Positions 26,787-36,950 are shown, numbered from the stretch's first letter. The stretch is 64,000 bases of DNA from Lysinibacillus sp. B2A1 (GCA_002973635.1 CP027224.1:4474501-4538500); one strand, 5' to 3'. Numbers and translations are program-made. Notes: generated by a model from the letters alone, not told the origin.

Positions 26787-29063
26787 TTATTTTTTTAGAT
26801 GACTATCTAAGAATTTTAGCATCGCATTATAGAATTCGATTTTGTTTTCTTCATTAAGGAAGCCATGACCTTCATTCTCTTTTAGCATGTACTCCACGTC
26901 AACACCTCTAGCACGTAATGCTTCTACAATTTGATCTGATTCAGCTTTGTTTACACGTGGATCATTCGCACCTTGAGCCACGAATAGTGGTGTAGTAATT
27001 TTATCCGCATGGAAAACTGGAGAAGCAGCTGTTAATAGTTCTTTATCTTTCTCCGGATGCCCTACTCGCTCATAGAGCATCTCACGCATTGTTTCCCAAT
27101 ATGGAGGAATTGTATTTAATAGTGTAAAGATATTCGAAACACCTACATAATCAACTGCTGCTGCATATAAATCTGGTGTAAACGTAATACCAGCTAAAGT
27201 AGCATAACCGCCAAATGATGCTCCATAAATACCAATTCGTTTAGGGTCCGCAATACCTTGGTCAATTGCCCATTGTACGCCATCTGTAATATCATCTTGA
27301 ATTTTTAGACCCCACTGCTTATTACCAGCCTGCAGAAATTCCTTACCATAACCAGTAGAAGAACGGAAATTCACCTGTAAGACAGCATATCCGCGATTTG
27401 CTAATAGCTGTACCTCTGGATTGAAGCCCCACATATCACGTGCCCATGGACCACCATGTGGATTAACGATAAGCGGTAGGTTTTTAGCTTCTTTGTTTTT
27501 TGGCAATGTCAGATAGCCATTAATTGTTAAGCCATCTCTACTCTTATACGAAATAGGATGCATTTCAGCAAGTTCCTCTGATTTTAACCAAGGGCTTAAT
27601 GTATCCAATTCTGTCAATTTATCAGTTACAGAATCATAGTAATAATATTTTCCGTAAACCTTATCACTAGAAACGCTAACAATAAACTTAGTCATTTCCT
27701 TATTGTAATCGTTAATACCTAATTCACTTTCATGAACTCCTAATTTATCTTGTATTTTGCGGAATAGCTTTTCGAAGTTCTCATCAAAGAATTGATAATG
27801 TGGTTTATCTGTTATATAAGCACCGTATAATAGTTTATCTTGCTCAGCATTATATAGTACACCAGCAACGTCTACTTCTTTATTAGACATAATGACTTCT
27901 TCATTGCCTTCTAAATCATACTTAACAACTTCTACTTTATCTCTCCCTTTATTAGAAGTCGCGTAAATATATTTATTGTCCTTTGAGAATGCAAGCGGCA
28001 TTACTTCATCCCCTGCTTCTAGTTCAATAAATGGTTTAAATTCATCTTTTTCGGAATCACGATAAAGAATAGTTCCAACTACTCCATCTGATTCAACCGC
28101 AACACGCACATTTCCATCACGGTCTGCTAACCAGTTAGAGATGTTGCCTGGGTTTTTAGCAACATGCGTTGTTTTACCAGTCTTCACATTAAGCTTGTAC
28201 ACATCAAACACTGTTGCATCTTCTTTGTTCATCATAATCAGAATTTCATCTTTTACACCCTGCAAATTACTCAATAAACCTACAGTCACATTTGGATACG
28301 GCGTTAAATCCTTTTCCTCTGTCCCGTTAAATGTTGTAGAGTAGATATGGAAATTTTCATCTCCACCTTTATCCTTAACATATAATAATGTATCATCCTT
28401 CCAGAAGGAACCAGCTATATCTCGATCCTTTGAACTTGATACACGAATAGGCTCGCTATCATCACCCATTTTTTTCACAAAAACATTAGAACGGTTTTCC
28501 CATGCTGATGAGAACGTTATATAGTTACCATCTGGCGAAAGCTGATAGCCAAAGTTGCCTGGGCTTTTCATGAAGTCTTCTACAGAAATTTCCTTTACGC
28601 CCTCGTTATTAGTACCGTTTTTCATTTGTTTAGCATTATTTAAAATTTTGACTGCATCCTGCTTAGATACCGTATTATCACTAATTAAAAGGCCAGTAAA
28701 TAATCCAAGCTTAGCTGCTTTTTCTTTGTACTCAGCAAGCGTTGCTTCTTTTTCCTCTTTATTTAAAGCTCTTACTAAAATACGTGCTGCTTCATCACGT
28801 TTAATAGCAAGTGTTAAATCCTTCAATTCTTCATCTTTTACCCATGTTGCAATGATTTGCTGGCGCATAGAATCTGATCCATGCTGGAAGGTTAAAGCTG
28901 TTACAGCTAAATTAAGAAATTCCTGAGCCGATACACTCTCCTCTTGTGCTACTACTTGTTGACTAGTTTCATTGGCAGCTCGTACCTCTTGCATTGTGAC
29001 TGGATAAACAGCAGACGTCGTTAAAATGACCGCTAATGATGCCGATAAAAATCTTTTTTTCAA
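26787..29063 (-). CDS. secreted S9-family prolyl oligopeptidase-like peptidase
   Basis: 758 residues. The signal peptide, MKKRFLSASLAVILTTSAVY, runs to about residue 29 (VRAA). Residues 45-150 are helical and resemble surface-layer-type repeats; the region following is a beta-propeller (NFGYQLSPDGNYITFSS, DDTLLYVKDKGG). The alpha/beta-hydrolase domain carries Ser616 in GIYGASFGGY, Asp701 in GANDPRVN and His733 in NEGHGF. It likely cleaves peptides outside the membrane. The helical N-terminal extension is unusual for S9 enzymes and may dock the protein to the wall. Confidence 0.9.
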   Translation of the reverse strand: MKKRFLSASLAVILTTSAVYPVTMQEVRAANETSQQVVAQEESVSAQEFLNLAVTALTFQHGSDSMRQQIIATWVKDEELKDLTLAIKRDEAARILVRALNKEEKEATLAEYKEKAAKLGLFTGLLISDNTVSKQDAVKILNNAKQMKNGTNNEGVKEISVEDFMKSPGNFGYQLSPDGNYITFSSAWENRSNVFVKKMGDDSEPIRVSSSKDRDIAGSFWKDDTLLYVKDKGGDENFHIYSTTFNGTEEKDLTPYPNVTVGLLSNLQGVKDEILIMMNKEDATVFDVYKLNVKTGKTTHVAKNPGNISNWLADRDGNVRVAVESDGVVGTILYRDSEKDEFKPFIELEAGDEVMPLAFSKDNKYIYATSNKGRDKVEVVKYDLEGNEEVIMSNKEVDVAGVLYNAEQDKLLYGAYITDKPHYQFFDENFEKLFRKIQDKLGVHESELGINDYNKEMTKFIVSVSSDKVYGKYYYYDSVTDKLTELDTLSPWLKSEELAEMHPISYKSRDGLTINGYLTLPKNKEAKNLPLIVNPHGGPWARDMWGFNPEVQLLANRGYAVLQVNFRSSTGYGKEFLQAGNKQWGLKIQDDITDGVQWAIDQGIADPKRIGIYGASFGGYATLAGITFTPDLYAAAVDYVGVSNIFTLLNTIPPYWETMREMLYERVGHPEKDKELLTAASPVFHADKITTPLFVAQGANDPRVNKAESDQIVEALRARGVDVEYMLKENEGHGFLNEENKIEFYNAMLKFLDSHLKK

Positions 29064-29639
29064 AATGATTCCTCCTTATATCATTGTGCGTTATATCGTT
29101 TGTCGATATATTAAAATTATAACAACTTTAGCTTTTTTGTCAATTAATGATAATAATTAAATATTATTTCCTTTAACACCAATAAAAAAGCGAACTACGA
29201 TTAAAAATCAATTTATAGAATGTACAACAATATTAGGATATTTAATTGTTAAATTTTATTGCAGACTATAAAGCCAATACCTCGTTCATTTGAGCTATCA
29301 AATTTATGTTGGGTCCAAGTCCCTAACCAACTGAAAGCTGCAGCTATATTTCTCGCACAAGGATGAGAAAAGTGTTTGGGGCTTCAAGTCATGCAAATGA
29401 TTCTTCTTCATTGATTAACTTCGGAAAAATCATCTCCCATTGGTTAAAAATGGATTTACGACACGAAAATGTCAAAAAATACTATTGAAATGTAATTATT
29501 TGTAATGATAGGATTAAATTAACTCGAGTGTACGTCAATTGCTGTAGCAACTTATATTTAACAGATATACAGAATTTAATGAAGAGAAGAAATCGGTTTA
29601 CTTTTTCATCTTTTCATAAATTTATGAAGGAAGGTTAGT
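29064..29639. other. 576-base divergent region
   Basis: This holds the promoters of the S9 gene and of the exporter/HisRS pair. It was searched for a T-box (no TGGNACCGCG-like antiterminator sequence) and none was seen. A stretch at 29310-29460 has slightly protein-like runs with stops and may be debris of an unknown gene. A TTGAAA at about 29484 could be a -35 element, but no good -10 follows. Confidence 0.4.
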
Positions 29640-30512
29640 GTGAAAGATTTAAAAAAGGGCATTATTTATGCAATAATTTCAGCTATTTGCTTTGGTATTA
29701 TGCCTATTTTCGCTATAAAAGCTTATAGCTATGGGATTTCAGTTTATACATTACTGGTTTTAAGATTTTCAATAAGTTCTTTACTATTTTTTTTGTTTCT
29801 ATTATGGAAAAAAATACCTTTCAAAATCGGTAAAATGGATTTAAAGTTACTTTTTCTACTGGGTGGTGTTTTATTCACACTGTTATCTGTACTACATTTT
29901 GAATCATTAAAATATCTATCATCTGCTATGGCAGTTTTATTACTATTTTCATTTCCTATATTTGTTTCAATCTTTTCCTTTTTAATCTACAAAGAAAAGT
30001 TAAAGATAAAATCAATCATAGCTTTATTTTTCACCTTTATTAGCATGATTTTTTTATTAGGCGTTTCTTTTCAAGGTATAAATATGAAGGGCGTATTTTT
30101 AGCGATATTAGCAGCTATTGTATATGCACTCTATATGATTCTCGGAAAAAAAGTAACCGACAATAATTCCCCTGTTGTAACAAGTACATATGTTACCTCA
30201 TTTGCTGCATTGGGTGTACTTTTCATAGGTCTAATAACCAGAGAACTACATTGGAATTTTGCTTCAAATGCATGGATATATATATTTAGCATTGTTCTTG
30301 TTTCAACGATTATAGGTGAAATAACTTTATTTAAATCACTACAGATTCTTAATTCAACAAATGTTTCTATGATAAGTATGGTAGAGCCTATATTCACCTC
30401 TATTTTTGGCCTACTATTTTTGCAGGAAGTAATGCAACCACCTCAACTATTGGGAGGTTTTTTCATCTTAATAGGATTAACTTTCTTAATCTATTTTCAA
30501 AATAAAAATTAA
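29640..30512 (+). CDS. DMT-superfamily (EamA) transporter paired with a HisRS paralog
   Basis: A 290-residue protein with ten membrane helices and two EamA repeats (AIISAICFGIMPIFAIKAYS; later STIIGEITLFKSLQIL). It starts at GTG after GAAGGAAGGTTAGT. It is followed after 37 bases by the HisRS-like gene on the same strand, so the two probably share one mRNA. Members of this family export amino acids, drugs or cofactors. The context hints at export of a histidine-related compound or a synthetase inhibitor, which is inference only. Confidence 0.85.
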   Translation: MKDLKKGIIYAIISAICFGIMPIFAIKAYSYGISVYTLLVLRFSISSLLFFLFLLWKKIPFKIGKMDLKLLFLLGGVLFTLLSVLHFESLKYLSSAMAVLLLFSFPIFVSIFSFLIYKEKLKIKSIIALFFTFISMIFLLGVSFQGINMKGVFLAILAAIVYALYMILGKKVTDNNSPVVTSTYVTSFAALGVLFIGLITRELHWNFASNAWIYIFSIVLVSTIIGEITLFKSLQILNSTNVSMISMVEPIFTSIFGLLFLQEVMQPPQLLGGFFILIGLTFLIYFQNKN

Positions 30513-30549
30513 TAAGATTCAAAGTACCTATTGAAAGGAAGATTCAAAG

Positions 30550-31878
30550 ATGATTTCTAACCTAAACGAAAAAACTCTATCAATTCCTGAGGGAACCGAA
30601 GATGTATTAGGAATTGACATGAGATATCGAGAACACATCATCAATATAATTAAAGGCGTTTATGAAAACTATGGTTTCAATCCACATAAAACACCTATTT
30701 TAGAATACTTAGAAACATTTAATGGACATCATGGAGAAGGAGAAAAATTATTTTTTCATATCAAAGATAAAAATGAAAAAAATCTTATTCCTCGCTATGA
30801 TTTAACTGTACCGCTGGCTAGAGTTGTTAGTATGCATCCAAATATACCAAGGCCTTATAAAAGATTTCAAATTGGACCCTCCTTTAGAGATGACGAGCCT
30901 GGAAAAAGTCATTTTAGAGAATTTACACAATGCGACGCCGATATTATTGGTTCAGACAGTTTATTAGCTGAAATCGATATTACATTAATGGCACATGAAT
31001 TGATTAATAAGTTAGGAATAAAAAACTTTGTTTTGAAAATAAATCATAGACTGCTTATTCAAGCCTTAGCACTTAAAGTTGGTTTGAATACCAAAGAAGA
31101 ACAGCTCGGATTGCAAAGAGCCTTAGATTATGCAGATAAAGTTTCAAAAGACGGATTACAAGGTATAAAAAATAAACTAATCGAAAATAAAATTCCATTA
31201 TATATTGCTAATCAAATACTGATTGAGATTGAGGATTTTTCTAACCTTTTAGCTCAATATGAGGATTTACAAAATCAAATAAGTCAAATTGAAAAGTTCT
31301 TTAATTACTGTCTCTCTTCTACGAAGGCGACAGCCGATTTGAAATTTATACTTTCCTATTTACCAAAAAATGTTCAATCCAACATCAAAATTGATTTAAC
31401 ATTAGCAAGGGGAGCAGATTATTATACAGGCTATATATTAGAGGGTTTGGCTATTGACTCTGAAATTGGAGCAATTTTAGGTGGTGGGCGATACAATAAT
31501 TTAGTTTCTGCTGTTGGCAATTTAAATGAACCAGGAGTTGGCTTAGCCTTTGGTTTAGAAAGATTATTATCAGTTTTGAAAAGCCTAGATTATATTAACA
31601 AAAATATATTACTGCCTCATAAAATATTGTTAGTTGATGCTAATGTAGAGTTCCATCCTAAGATTTTTCTTATCGCTCGTGAACTAAGAAAATACTATGA
31701 TGTTGACATTTATTATAATCACACTCAATTTGAAGAAATAATTCATTTTGCTCAGGAAAATATGCATCAAATAATTATAGAACTTATTGGGAACCGTCCA
31801 TTAATTCACTCTGTAATAGAAAATGAGACATTTAAACTGGAAGTAACCGATATTTTAAATAATTTGGATTTTATATAA
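30550..31878 (+). CDS. histidyl-tRNA synthetase-like protein of archaeal/eukaryotic type
   Basis: A 442-residue class II synthetase homologue. Motif 2 region: RYDLTVPLAR (82-91), then KRFQIGPSFRDDEPGKSHFR. The RYDLTVP form is characteristic of archaeal/eukaryotic HisRS, whereas typical bacterial enzymes read LRPEGT. The histidine-binding motif LARGADYYTG (285-294), GGGRYNNL (311-318) and motif 3 PGVGLAFGLERL (328-339) keep the catalytic residues, so activity is likely. The C-terminal anticodon-binding domain is recognisable in position but divergent. AAAGGAAGATTCAAAG precedes the ATG. It is unlikely to be the housekeeping hisS, which in Bacillales lies next to aspS. It may be a resistant duplicate or a tRNA-independent paralog. 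Confidence 0.8.
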   Translation: MISNLNEKTLSIPEGTEDVLGIDMRYREHIINIIKGVYENYGFNPHKTPILEYLETFNGHHGEGEKLFFHIKDKNEKNLIPRYDLTVPLARVVSMHPNIPRPYKRFQIGPSFRDDEPGKSHFREFTQCDADIIGSDSLLAEIDITLMAHELINKLGIKNFVLKINHRLLIQALALKVGLNTKEEQLGLQRALDYADKVSKDGLQGIKNKLIENKIPLYIANQILIEIEDFSNLLAQYEDLQNQISQIEKFFNYCLSSTKATADLKFILSYLPKNVQSNIKIDLTLARGADYYTGYILEGLAIDSEIGAILGGGRYNNLVSAVGNLNEPGVGLAFGLERLLSVLKSLDYINKNILLPHKILLVDANVEFHPKIFLIARELRKYYDVDIYYNHTQFEEIIHFAQENMHQIIIELIGNRPLIHSVIENETFKLEVTDILNNLDFI

Positions 31879-32219
31879 AGATGAATTAATTCCCGAATCT
31901 TGCGTAATTCTTTTTTGTGATGATGTAAGATAGCTTAATTAAAAGATTTGGATATGAGTATTGCTTGAAACGAACCCTACTATATAGCTGATAGAAAACT
32001 TTACAAATCGAAAAGAATCTTTAGCACGAATTTTACAATTCATTTCATGTATCTAATAATTTGATTCTTCTCCAAAATAAAAATGTACATCACTAAAATT
32101 TAATTTTAGTAATGTACATTTTTATTTTGTGCAACATTATAACAAGTAGTAATGAAATAAATCATCTTGTACAATTACTTATTTTATAATGTTACAAAGT
32201 AAGTTCACTTTGTAATCGT
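31879..32219. other. intergenic stretch after the HisRS-like gene
   Basis: No gene was found. It holds a bidirectional terminator at 32074-32128 and otherwise AT-rich DNA. Confidence 0.5.
32074..32128. terminator. bidirectional terminator between the HisRS-like and TPM genes
   Basis: AAAATAAAAATGTACAT, ACTAAAATT and their complements (ATTTTAGT, ATGTACATTTTTATTTT) form a long hairpin with A-run and T-run flanks. Confidence 0.85.
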
Positions 32220-32972
32220 TTAAAATTTACGACTTGCTCCGCCGCCAGCAGATGAACCTCCTCCAAATCCACCAAAGCCGCTACCGCCTGATCCTCGGCT
32301 GCCAAATCCACCTGGATAGCCTCCTCTGCCACCTGAGCGAGGTCCTCTTCCGCCACCATTAGAAAGAAAGGAATATAAAATAAGTACAATGACAACAAGG
32401 GCAATAATCATCCATGTTGGCATCTCTTTATCCTTAGTTGAAATTGTAGGTGTCTCTCCCTCCCAATTATATTCCTCTGCAACAGTTTGATATATTTCAG
32501 CATACGTTGCTTTAAATGCTTGATCAATGTCACCAGCACTTGCATTTGGATAAAACGCTGTATCTAAAATCCGGCCAAGCTTACCATCCGGCAATGCTCC
32601 TTCAAGCCCCTGACCTACTGCAATAACGGCATCATTATTGCCTTCGCCCTGACCAAATGTTGCTAATAGTAAAACACCGTTATTTTTTTGTGCATCACCA
32701 ATTCCCCATGAGCGAATCATCTTCGTCGCATACATTTTTGGGTCCTGTCCATTAATGGATTCGACAGTGACAACCATTATTTCGGCACCTGTCCCTTTGT
32801 CTAGCTGTTCTGAAAAACGATTAAGCTCTTCTTCTACTGAAGAAGATAATACATTTGCAAAATCATGGATATACGTATTTTTCATGGGAGTTGGCATTGC
32901 TGCATCTGCCATTCTAATCAATACAAGAAATGAGAAACAAACAATTGCAAATTGCACAATAAAACGTTTCAT
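32220..32972 (-). CDS. TPM-domain membrane protein (YgcG family)
   Basis: 250 residues: a signal peptide or anchor (1-25), a TPM domain (YIHDFANVLSSSVEEELNRF, AEIMVVTVESI, NNGVLLLATFGQGEGNN, GKLGRILD), a membrane helix near 187-205, and a Gly/Ser/Arg-rich tail of about 45 residues. TPM domains occur in envelope quality-control or photosystem-repair proteins, and YgcG-like genes are often paired with lemA, as here. The start overlaps the lemA stop by one base (TAATG). The exact function is unknown. Confidence 0.88.
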   Translation of the reverse strand: MKRFIVQFAIVCFSFLVLIRMADAAMPTPMKNTYIHDFANVLSSSVEEELNRFSEQLDKGTGAEIMVVTVESINGQDPKMYATKMIRSWGIGDAQKNNGVLLLATFGQGEGNNDAVIAVGQGLEGALPDGKLGRILDTAFYPNASAGDIDQAFKATYAEIYQTVAEEYNWEGETPTISTKDKEMPTWMIIALVVIVLILYSFLSNGGGRGPRSGGRGGYPGGFGSRGSGGSGFGGFGGGSSAGGGASRKF

Positions 32973-33553
32973 TATTGCTTACCTGAATTACTAAAATCGA
33001 TAGATGGCGCCTTTTCAGAACCTGCTGTTGCTTTAAAATATTCCTTCTGCTCAAAGCCAAACATGCCTGCCATTAAATTTCCTGGGAAACGTTTAACATT
33101 TTTATTAAAGGCCTGAACCTCATTATTGTAATCCTCACGAGCGACAGCTAACCGATTTTCAGTTCCAGCTAATTCATCCATCAATTGTCGAAAATTAGCG
33201 TCTGCCTTTAAATTTGGATAATTTTCTACCACGACAAGCAAACGACTAAGTGCGCCATTCAATGCATCATTCGCAACTGCCTGTTCCTCTGGAGTACGTG
33301 CATTTCCCATTTGTGAGCGTGCCTCAGAAATACTAGAAATGATATCTTGCTCATGTTTAGCGTACCCTTTTACGGATTCCACTAAATTCGGAATTAAATC
33401 ATAGCGACGCTGAAGCTGATTTTCAACCTGAGCCCATTTTGAATCCACACTCTCTTCCGCTGTTACAAGGCTGTTGTATTTAGGAATAAATAATAAAGCT
33501 AGTAGAAATAAAATAATGATTATTATTCCTATAGGTCCAAAAACTTTTTTCAA
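32972..33553 (-). CDS. lemA: LemA family protein
   Basis: A 193-residue protein with an N-terminal membrane helix (GPIGIIIIILFLLALLFIPK) and an extracytoplasmic helical bundle with YNSLVTAEESVDSKWAQVEN, RRYDLIPNLVESVKGYA and ENRLAVAREDYN, the classical LemA signatures. The start is TTG, supported by AAAGGAGGGAATATAAA. It is the first gene of a lemA-TPM pair. LemA is conserved in many bacteria; its role is not clear. Confidence 0.93.
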   Translation of the reverse strand: MKKVFGPIGIIIIILFLLALLFIPKYNSLVTAEESVDSKWAQVENQLQRRYDLIPNLVESVKGYAKHEQDIISSISEARSQMGNARTPEEQAVANDALNGALSRLLVVVENYPNLKADANFRQLMDELAGTENRLAVAREDYNNEVQAFNKNVKRFPGNLMAGMFGFEQKEYFKATAGSEKAPSIDFSNSGKQ

Positions 33554-33714
33554 TTTATATTCCCTCCTTTACCTACTTGCTTTTCCTTACCTCTATTGTG
33601 TTGCAAAAAAACATCTCTATTCTATATATATGCCAATGGATTTATACCGTATGAAATATATCTAAATAGACATACTAAATACTGCAACAAAATAACATTT
33701 AGGAGGCGTTTTTT

Positions 33715-34329
33715 TTGTCACAATCATTTCACAATGAATCAGCTAACCAACCATCATTCAACCAACAACAAAGCCTAAATCATGGTGGACATGAAGTTAT
33801 GGACATGCATGAAACACTTGGCGAAATTATTGCTGGTATGAATCAATCCATTATTTTACGTCCACAGGTAAAGGACCCTGAGTTACTTAGCATTTTGGAT
33901 CGCCAATATAACTTCACTTTAGGCATGTATAACACTATTGTGGAATCCTTTAAAACTGGGCATGATCCATCTGTTCCAACTGGACGTTACCAAATGGAGA
34001 CAGGCAATAACTTTACTTATGGATTAAATCCTGGGCAACCTAAAAAACCAATGCAAAATGCAAATGAAATAAATGATGAAACAATTTCCGGCTTCTTATT
34101 AGGTGCTCAAAAAGGTGCAGCAAAATGTATGACAGCGGCTGCTACTGAGACTACAAACCCTGTAGTTCGCCGTGTTGTTGCAGATAGTATTCCCAACTGC
34201 ATTGAAATGGCATACGAATTATCTATTTACCAAAATAAACATGGCTACTATCAAGTACCTCAATATTCGCAGCAGGATATGCGCACAATACTTGATTCAT
34301 TTGGTACTACTACAAATCCACTTCATTAA
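33715..34329 (+). CDS. CotF-type spore coat protein
   Basis: 204 residues. A Gln/Asn/His-rich N-terminus (SQSFHNESANQPSFNQQQSL) precedes a helical ferritin-like CotF domain (HETLGEIIAGMNQSIILRPQ, ending YELSIYQNKHGYYQVPQYSQ). Proteins of this family are synthesised in the mother cell and found in the spore coat. Start at TTG 33715-33717, decided by AGGAGGCG seven bases upstream. The gene is divergent from lemA and has its own terminator. It supports an endospore-forming host. Confidence 0.85.
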   Translation: MSQSFHNESANQPSFNQQQSLNHGGHEVMDMHETLGEIIAGMNQSIILRPQVKDPELLSILDRQYNFTLGMYNTIVESFKTGHDPSVPTGRYQMETGNNFTYGLNPGQPKKPMQNANEINDETISGFLLGAQKGAAKCMTAAATETTNPVVRRVVADSIPNCIEMAYELSIYQNKHGYYQVPQYSQQDMRTILDSFGTTTNPLH

Positions 34330-34335
34330 CAACCA

Positions 34336-34380
34336 AAAAGCAGTCTCACATGTGATATAAATCACCTGAGACTGCTTTAC
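34336..34380. terminator. terminator after the cotF-like gene
   Basis: AAAGCAGTCTCA pairs with TGAGACTGCTTT around 20 bases. It also lies downstream of the minus-strand ABC transporter operon and may serve both. Confidence 0.8.
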
Positions 34381-34387
34381 TTATTTG

Positions 34388-35110
34388 TTATAAAACTTTT
34401 CCTAAAAATGCTTTTGTTCGTTCATTTTGAGGGTTTCCGAAGAGTTCCTCTGGTACTCCTTCTTCCACAATATAGCCGCCATCCATAAAGACCACACGAT
34501 CGCCTACCTCACGTGCAAAGCCCATTTCATGTGTAACGACAATCATTGTCATTCCCTCAGCTGCTAAGTTCTTCATGACATCTAGCACCTCTTTTACCAT
34601 TTCTGGATCAAGTGCGGATGTAGGTTCATCAAATAAAATCGCTTTTGGCTTCATTGCTAAAGCACGGGCTATAGCAACACGTTGCTGCTGACCGCCTGAA
34701 AGCTGTTCAGGATAGTTATATGCCTTACTATCTAAACCAACCTTCTTAAGAAGCTCATGTCCTAGCGCTTCAGCGTCGGCACGGCTCATTTTACGAATTT
34801 GCATAGGAGCCATTGTCACATTATCAATAACCGTCATATGCGGGAATAAATTGAACTGTTGAAACACCATGCCTACTTCTGCACGTATTGCATTTATATT
34901 CGTTTTAGGATCATTAATCTTCACGTTTTCAATATAAATGGCACCATCAGTCACTTCTTCAAGCATATTAATGCACCGTAAAAATGTACTTTTTCCTGAA
35001 CCAGATGGTCCTATTACACAAACTACCTGTTTCTCTTGTATTTCATAATCAATACCTTTTAAAACTTCTAGCTTGCCAAAATATTTGTGTAAATTCTGAA
35101 TTTTAATCAT
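34388..35110 (-). CDS. polar amino-acid ABC transporter ATPase
   Basis: 240 residues. Walker [14 protein letters not shown]-loop [13 protein letters not shown], signature [16 protein letters not shown], Walker [16 protein letters not shown] and the switch His in [11 protein letters not shown] identify a PAAT-type ATPase like GlnQ. It overlaps the permease gene by ATGA. It energises import of a polar amino acid; the exact substrate is not known. Confidence 0.95.
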   Translation of the reverse strand: MIKIQNLHKYFGKLEVLKGIDYEIQEKQVVCVIGPSGSGKSTFLRCINMLEEVTDGAIYIENVKINDPKTNINAIRAEVGMVFQQFNLFPHMTVIDNVTMAPMQIRKMSRADAEALGHELLKKVGLDSKAYNYPEQLSGGQQQRVAIARALAMKPKAILFDEPTSALDPEMVKEVLDVMKNLAAEGMTMIVVTHEMGFAREVGDRVVFMDGGYIVEEGVPEELFGNPQNERTKAFLGKVL

Positions 35111-35811
35111 CGTGCTTCCCGCCCTTCTGCCTTACGAGGGACATAACTATTACTGAATCGCTTCTCGATAAATGTCACAATTTTTGTTACACCATACGTT
35201 AAAACTAAGTATAATAATGCTGCAACAATGTAAGGCTCCCAGAAACGGAAGCTAGCTCCTGCTACTACTTTACTTGCATATAAAATATCTGGAGCCGCAA
35301 TAACAGTTACTAAAGAGGAATCCTTTAACAGCGCGATGAATTCATTCCCTAAAGGTGGGATCATTCGTCTAAATGCCTGTGGTAAAATGACTTTTCTCAT
35401 CGCTTGGTTATGTGTTAAACCAAGTGATCGAGCTGCCTCCATTTGACCTTTCGCAATACTTTGAATACCCGCACGGAAGATTTCCGCATTATAGGCAGCA
35501 CAGTTTAAAATAAGTGCCGTGATTCCTGACACCATATAACCTAAAGAGTGTCCAAAAATCGTTGGTATTACGGCTAAATGAATTAATAAAATTTGTACTA
35601 GCATTGGTGTTCCACGGAATAAATCAACATAAAGCTTACATGGCCAATAAATCCATTTTTTCGTCGATAATTTTCCGAGCCCTAAAAATAATCCTAAAAA
35701 AATACCACCAAAGTAACCACTGAGTGTCAAAATTAGTGTTACGCCAATACCACGTATAAACATATCTCGGTAGTTCCAGACTATGTCCCAGCGTAAGTCA
35801 AAGATGTCCAT
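35107..35811 (-). CDS. polar amino-acid ABC transporter permease
   Basis: 234 residues with about five membrane helices. The EAA loop, [20 protein letters not shown], is followed by [18 protein letters not shown]. These are typical of HisM/GlnP-type permeases. It overlaps the ATPase start, and 86 bases separate it from the binding-protein gene. Confidence 0.94.
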   Translation of the reverse strand: MDIFDLRWDIVWNYRDMFIRGIGVTLILTLSGYFGGIFLGLFLGLGKLSTKKWIYWPCKLYVDLFRGTPMLVQILLIHLAVIPTIFGHSLGYMVSGITALILNCAAYNAEIFRAGIQSIAKGQMEAARSLGLTHNQAMRKVILPQAFRRMIPPLGNEFIALLKDSSLVTVIAAPDILYASKVVAGASFRFWEPYIVAALLYLVLTYGVTKIVTFIEKRFSNSYVPRKAEGREAR

Positions 35812-35897
35812 CCGAAAACCCCATTTCCCCTAAAAAGTTACGAAAAAATATGAAGCCGCTAGCATATAGGCTATGCTAGGGCATCATTATTCTTGTC

Positions 35898-36695
35898 TTA
35901 CTTAAAGTCTGAGCCAGTAATCTCTTTTAATTTACCGTTTTCTTTAATCTTTTGTAGACCTTCATTTAATAGGTTTAAAAGCTCCTTATTTCCTTTTTGA
36001 ACCATAAAGCCATAATATTCTTTTTCAAAAGTATCATCTTCTACTATTTTTAGTTTTTGATCTGGATGTGCTTGGATATACTTGTTAACTACTGCATTAT
36101 CACCGATTGCAGCATCTACATTGCCATTCAGCATTTCCTGGATAGCCACTGGTTGATTTTCAAATGCCATAATTTTTTTACTAGCATCACCCTGTAGCTT
36201 TTTCGCAGCTGTATGTCCAGTAGAATTGATTTGTACTGAAACCTTTTTATCTTTTAATTCTGCAAATGATTGGATCTTTGAATCTTCTTTTACTACAATT
36301 AATAATTGAGATTCATGGTATGGATCGGTAAAGTCGAACGATTGTTTACGTTCCTCTGTTATTGTAATTCCAGATGCCCCAATATCGGTTTCACCATTTT
36401 GAATTGTTTGGAATACAGGCTCCCAGCCAATATTTTGCCATTCTACTTCAAAGTTCATTTCATCAGCAATAGCCTGCAAAATATCGACATCAATCCCTAC
36501 AATATTCCCTTTATCGTCAATTGATTCAAACGGAGCGAAAGTAGCCTCTGTACCTACCTTATAAACTTTTTTATCGCTTCCGCCATCCTCTGCCGGTGCA
36601 CCACCTGATGATTTATCTTCCTTCGCGCCACATCCTGCTAGAGCTAGCATTAGTGCTGCCACGAGCATAAGTAACATAGATAATCTTTTTTTCAT
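35898..36695 (-). CDS. amino-acid ABC transporter substrate-binding lipoprotein
   Basis: 265 residues. The lipobox LALAGCGAK places the acylated Cys near residue 22. The SBP_bac_3 domain is evident from YKVGTEATFAPFESID, GIDVDILQAIADEMNFEVEW, and QNGETDIGASGITITEERKQ. It delivers a polar amino acid to the two membrane partners. AGGGGGAAACGCT precedes the ATG. It is the first gene of the operon, with a clear promoter upstream. Confidence 0.95.
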   Translation of the reverse strand: MKKRLSMLLMLVAALMLALAGCGAKEDKSSGGAPAEDGGSDKKVYKVGTEATFAPFESIDDKGNIVGIDVDILQAIADEMNFEVEWQNIGWEPVFQTIQNGETDIGASGITITEERKQSFDFTDPYHESQLLIVVKEDSKIQSFAELKDKKVSVQINSTGHTAAKKLQGDASKKIMAFENQPVAIQEMLNGNVDAAIGDNAVVNKYIQAHPDQKLKIVEDDTFEKEYYGFMVQKGNKELLNLLNEGLQKIKENGKLKEITGSDFK

Positions 36696-36773
36696 AGCGT
36701 TTCCCCCTAAAATATGTTTTTCCGAAACACGACTTCATTTTTCACAATTCGGAAATGTTAGACTATTAGGTCA

Positions 36774-36802
36774 ATTATAGTAACATTATTGCTAATAGAC
36801 AA
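36774..36802 (-). promoter_or_regulatory. SigA-type promoter of the amino-acid ABC operon
   Basis: On the minus strand TTGTCT (36797-36802) and a perfect TATAAT (36774-36779) are separated by 17 bases. Downstream, the inverted pair TTCCGAA...TTCGGAA (about 36719-36752) lies between promoter and start and might be an operator. Confidence 0.7.
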
Positions 36803-36950
36803 TAACTTTTCGTATAAAAGTAATTATTTTTTCATAAAAATTTATTTTCATGCGCTATTTTAGCAAAAAACGGTATGAATAAACGAAAATGTCATCAAAA
36901 ATGTATATTTATACATATACTAATCATGCCATTATTAGATAGTTTTAGTC

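Noticed and set aside
29064..29639. T-box riboswitch upstream of the exporter/HisRS pair
   Set aside because: No TGGNACCGCG-like antiterminator sequence or terminator pair was found in the region.
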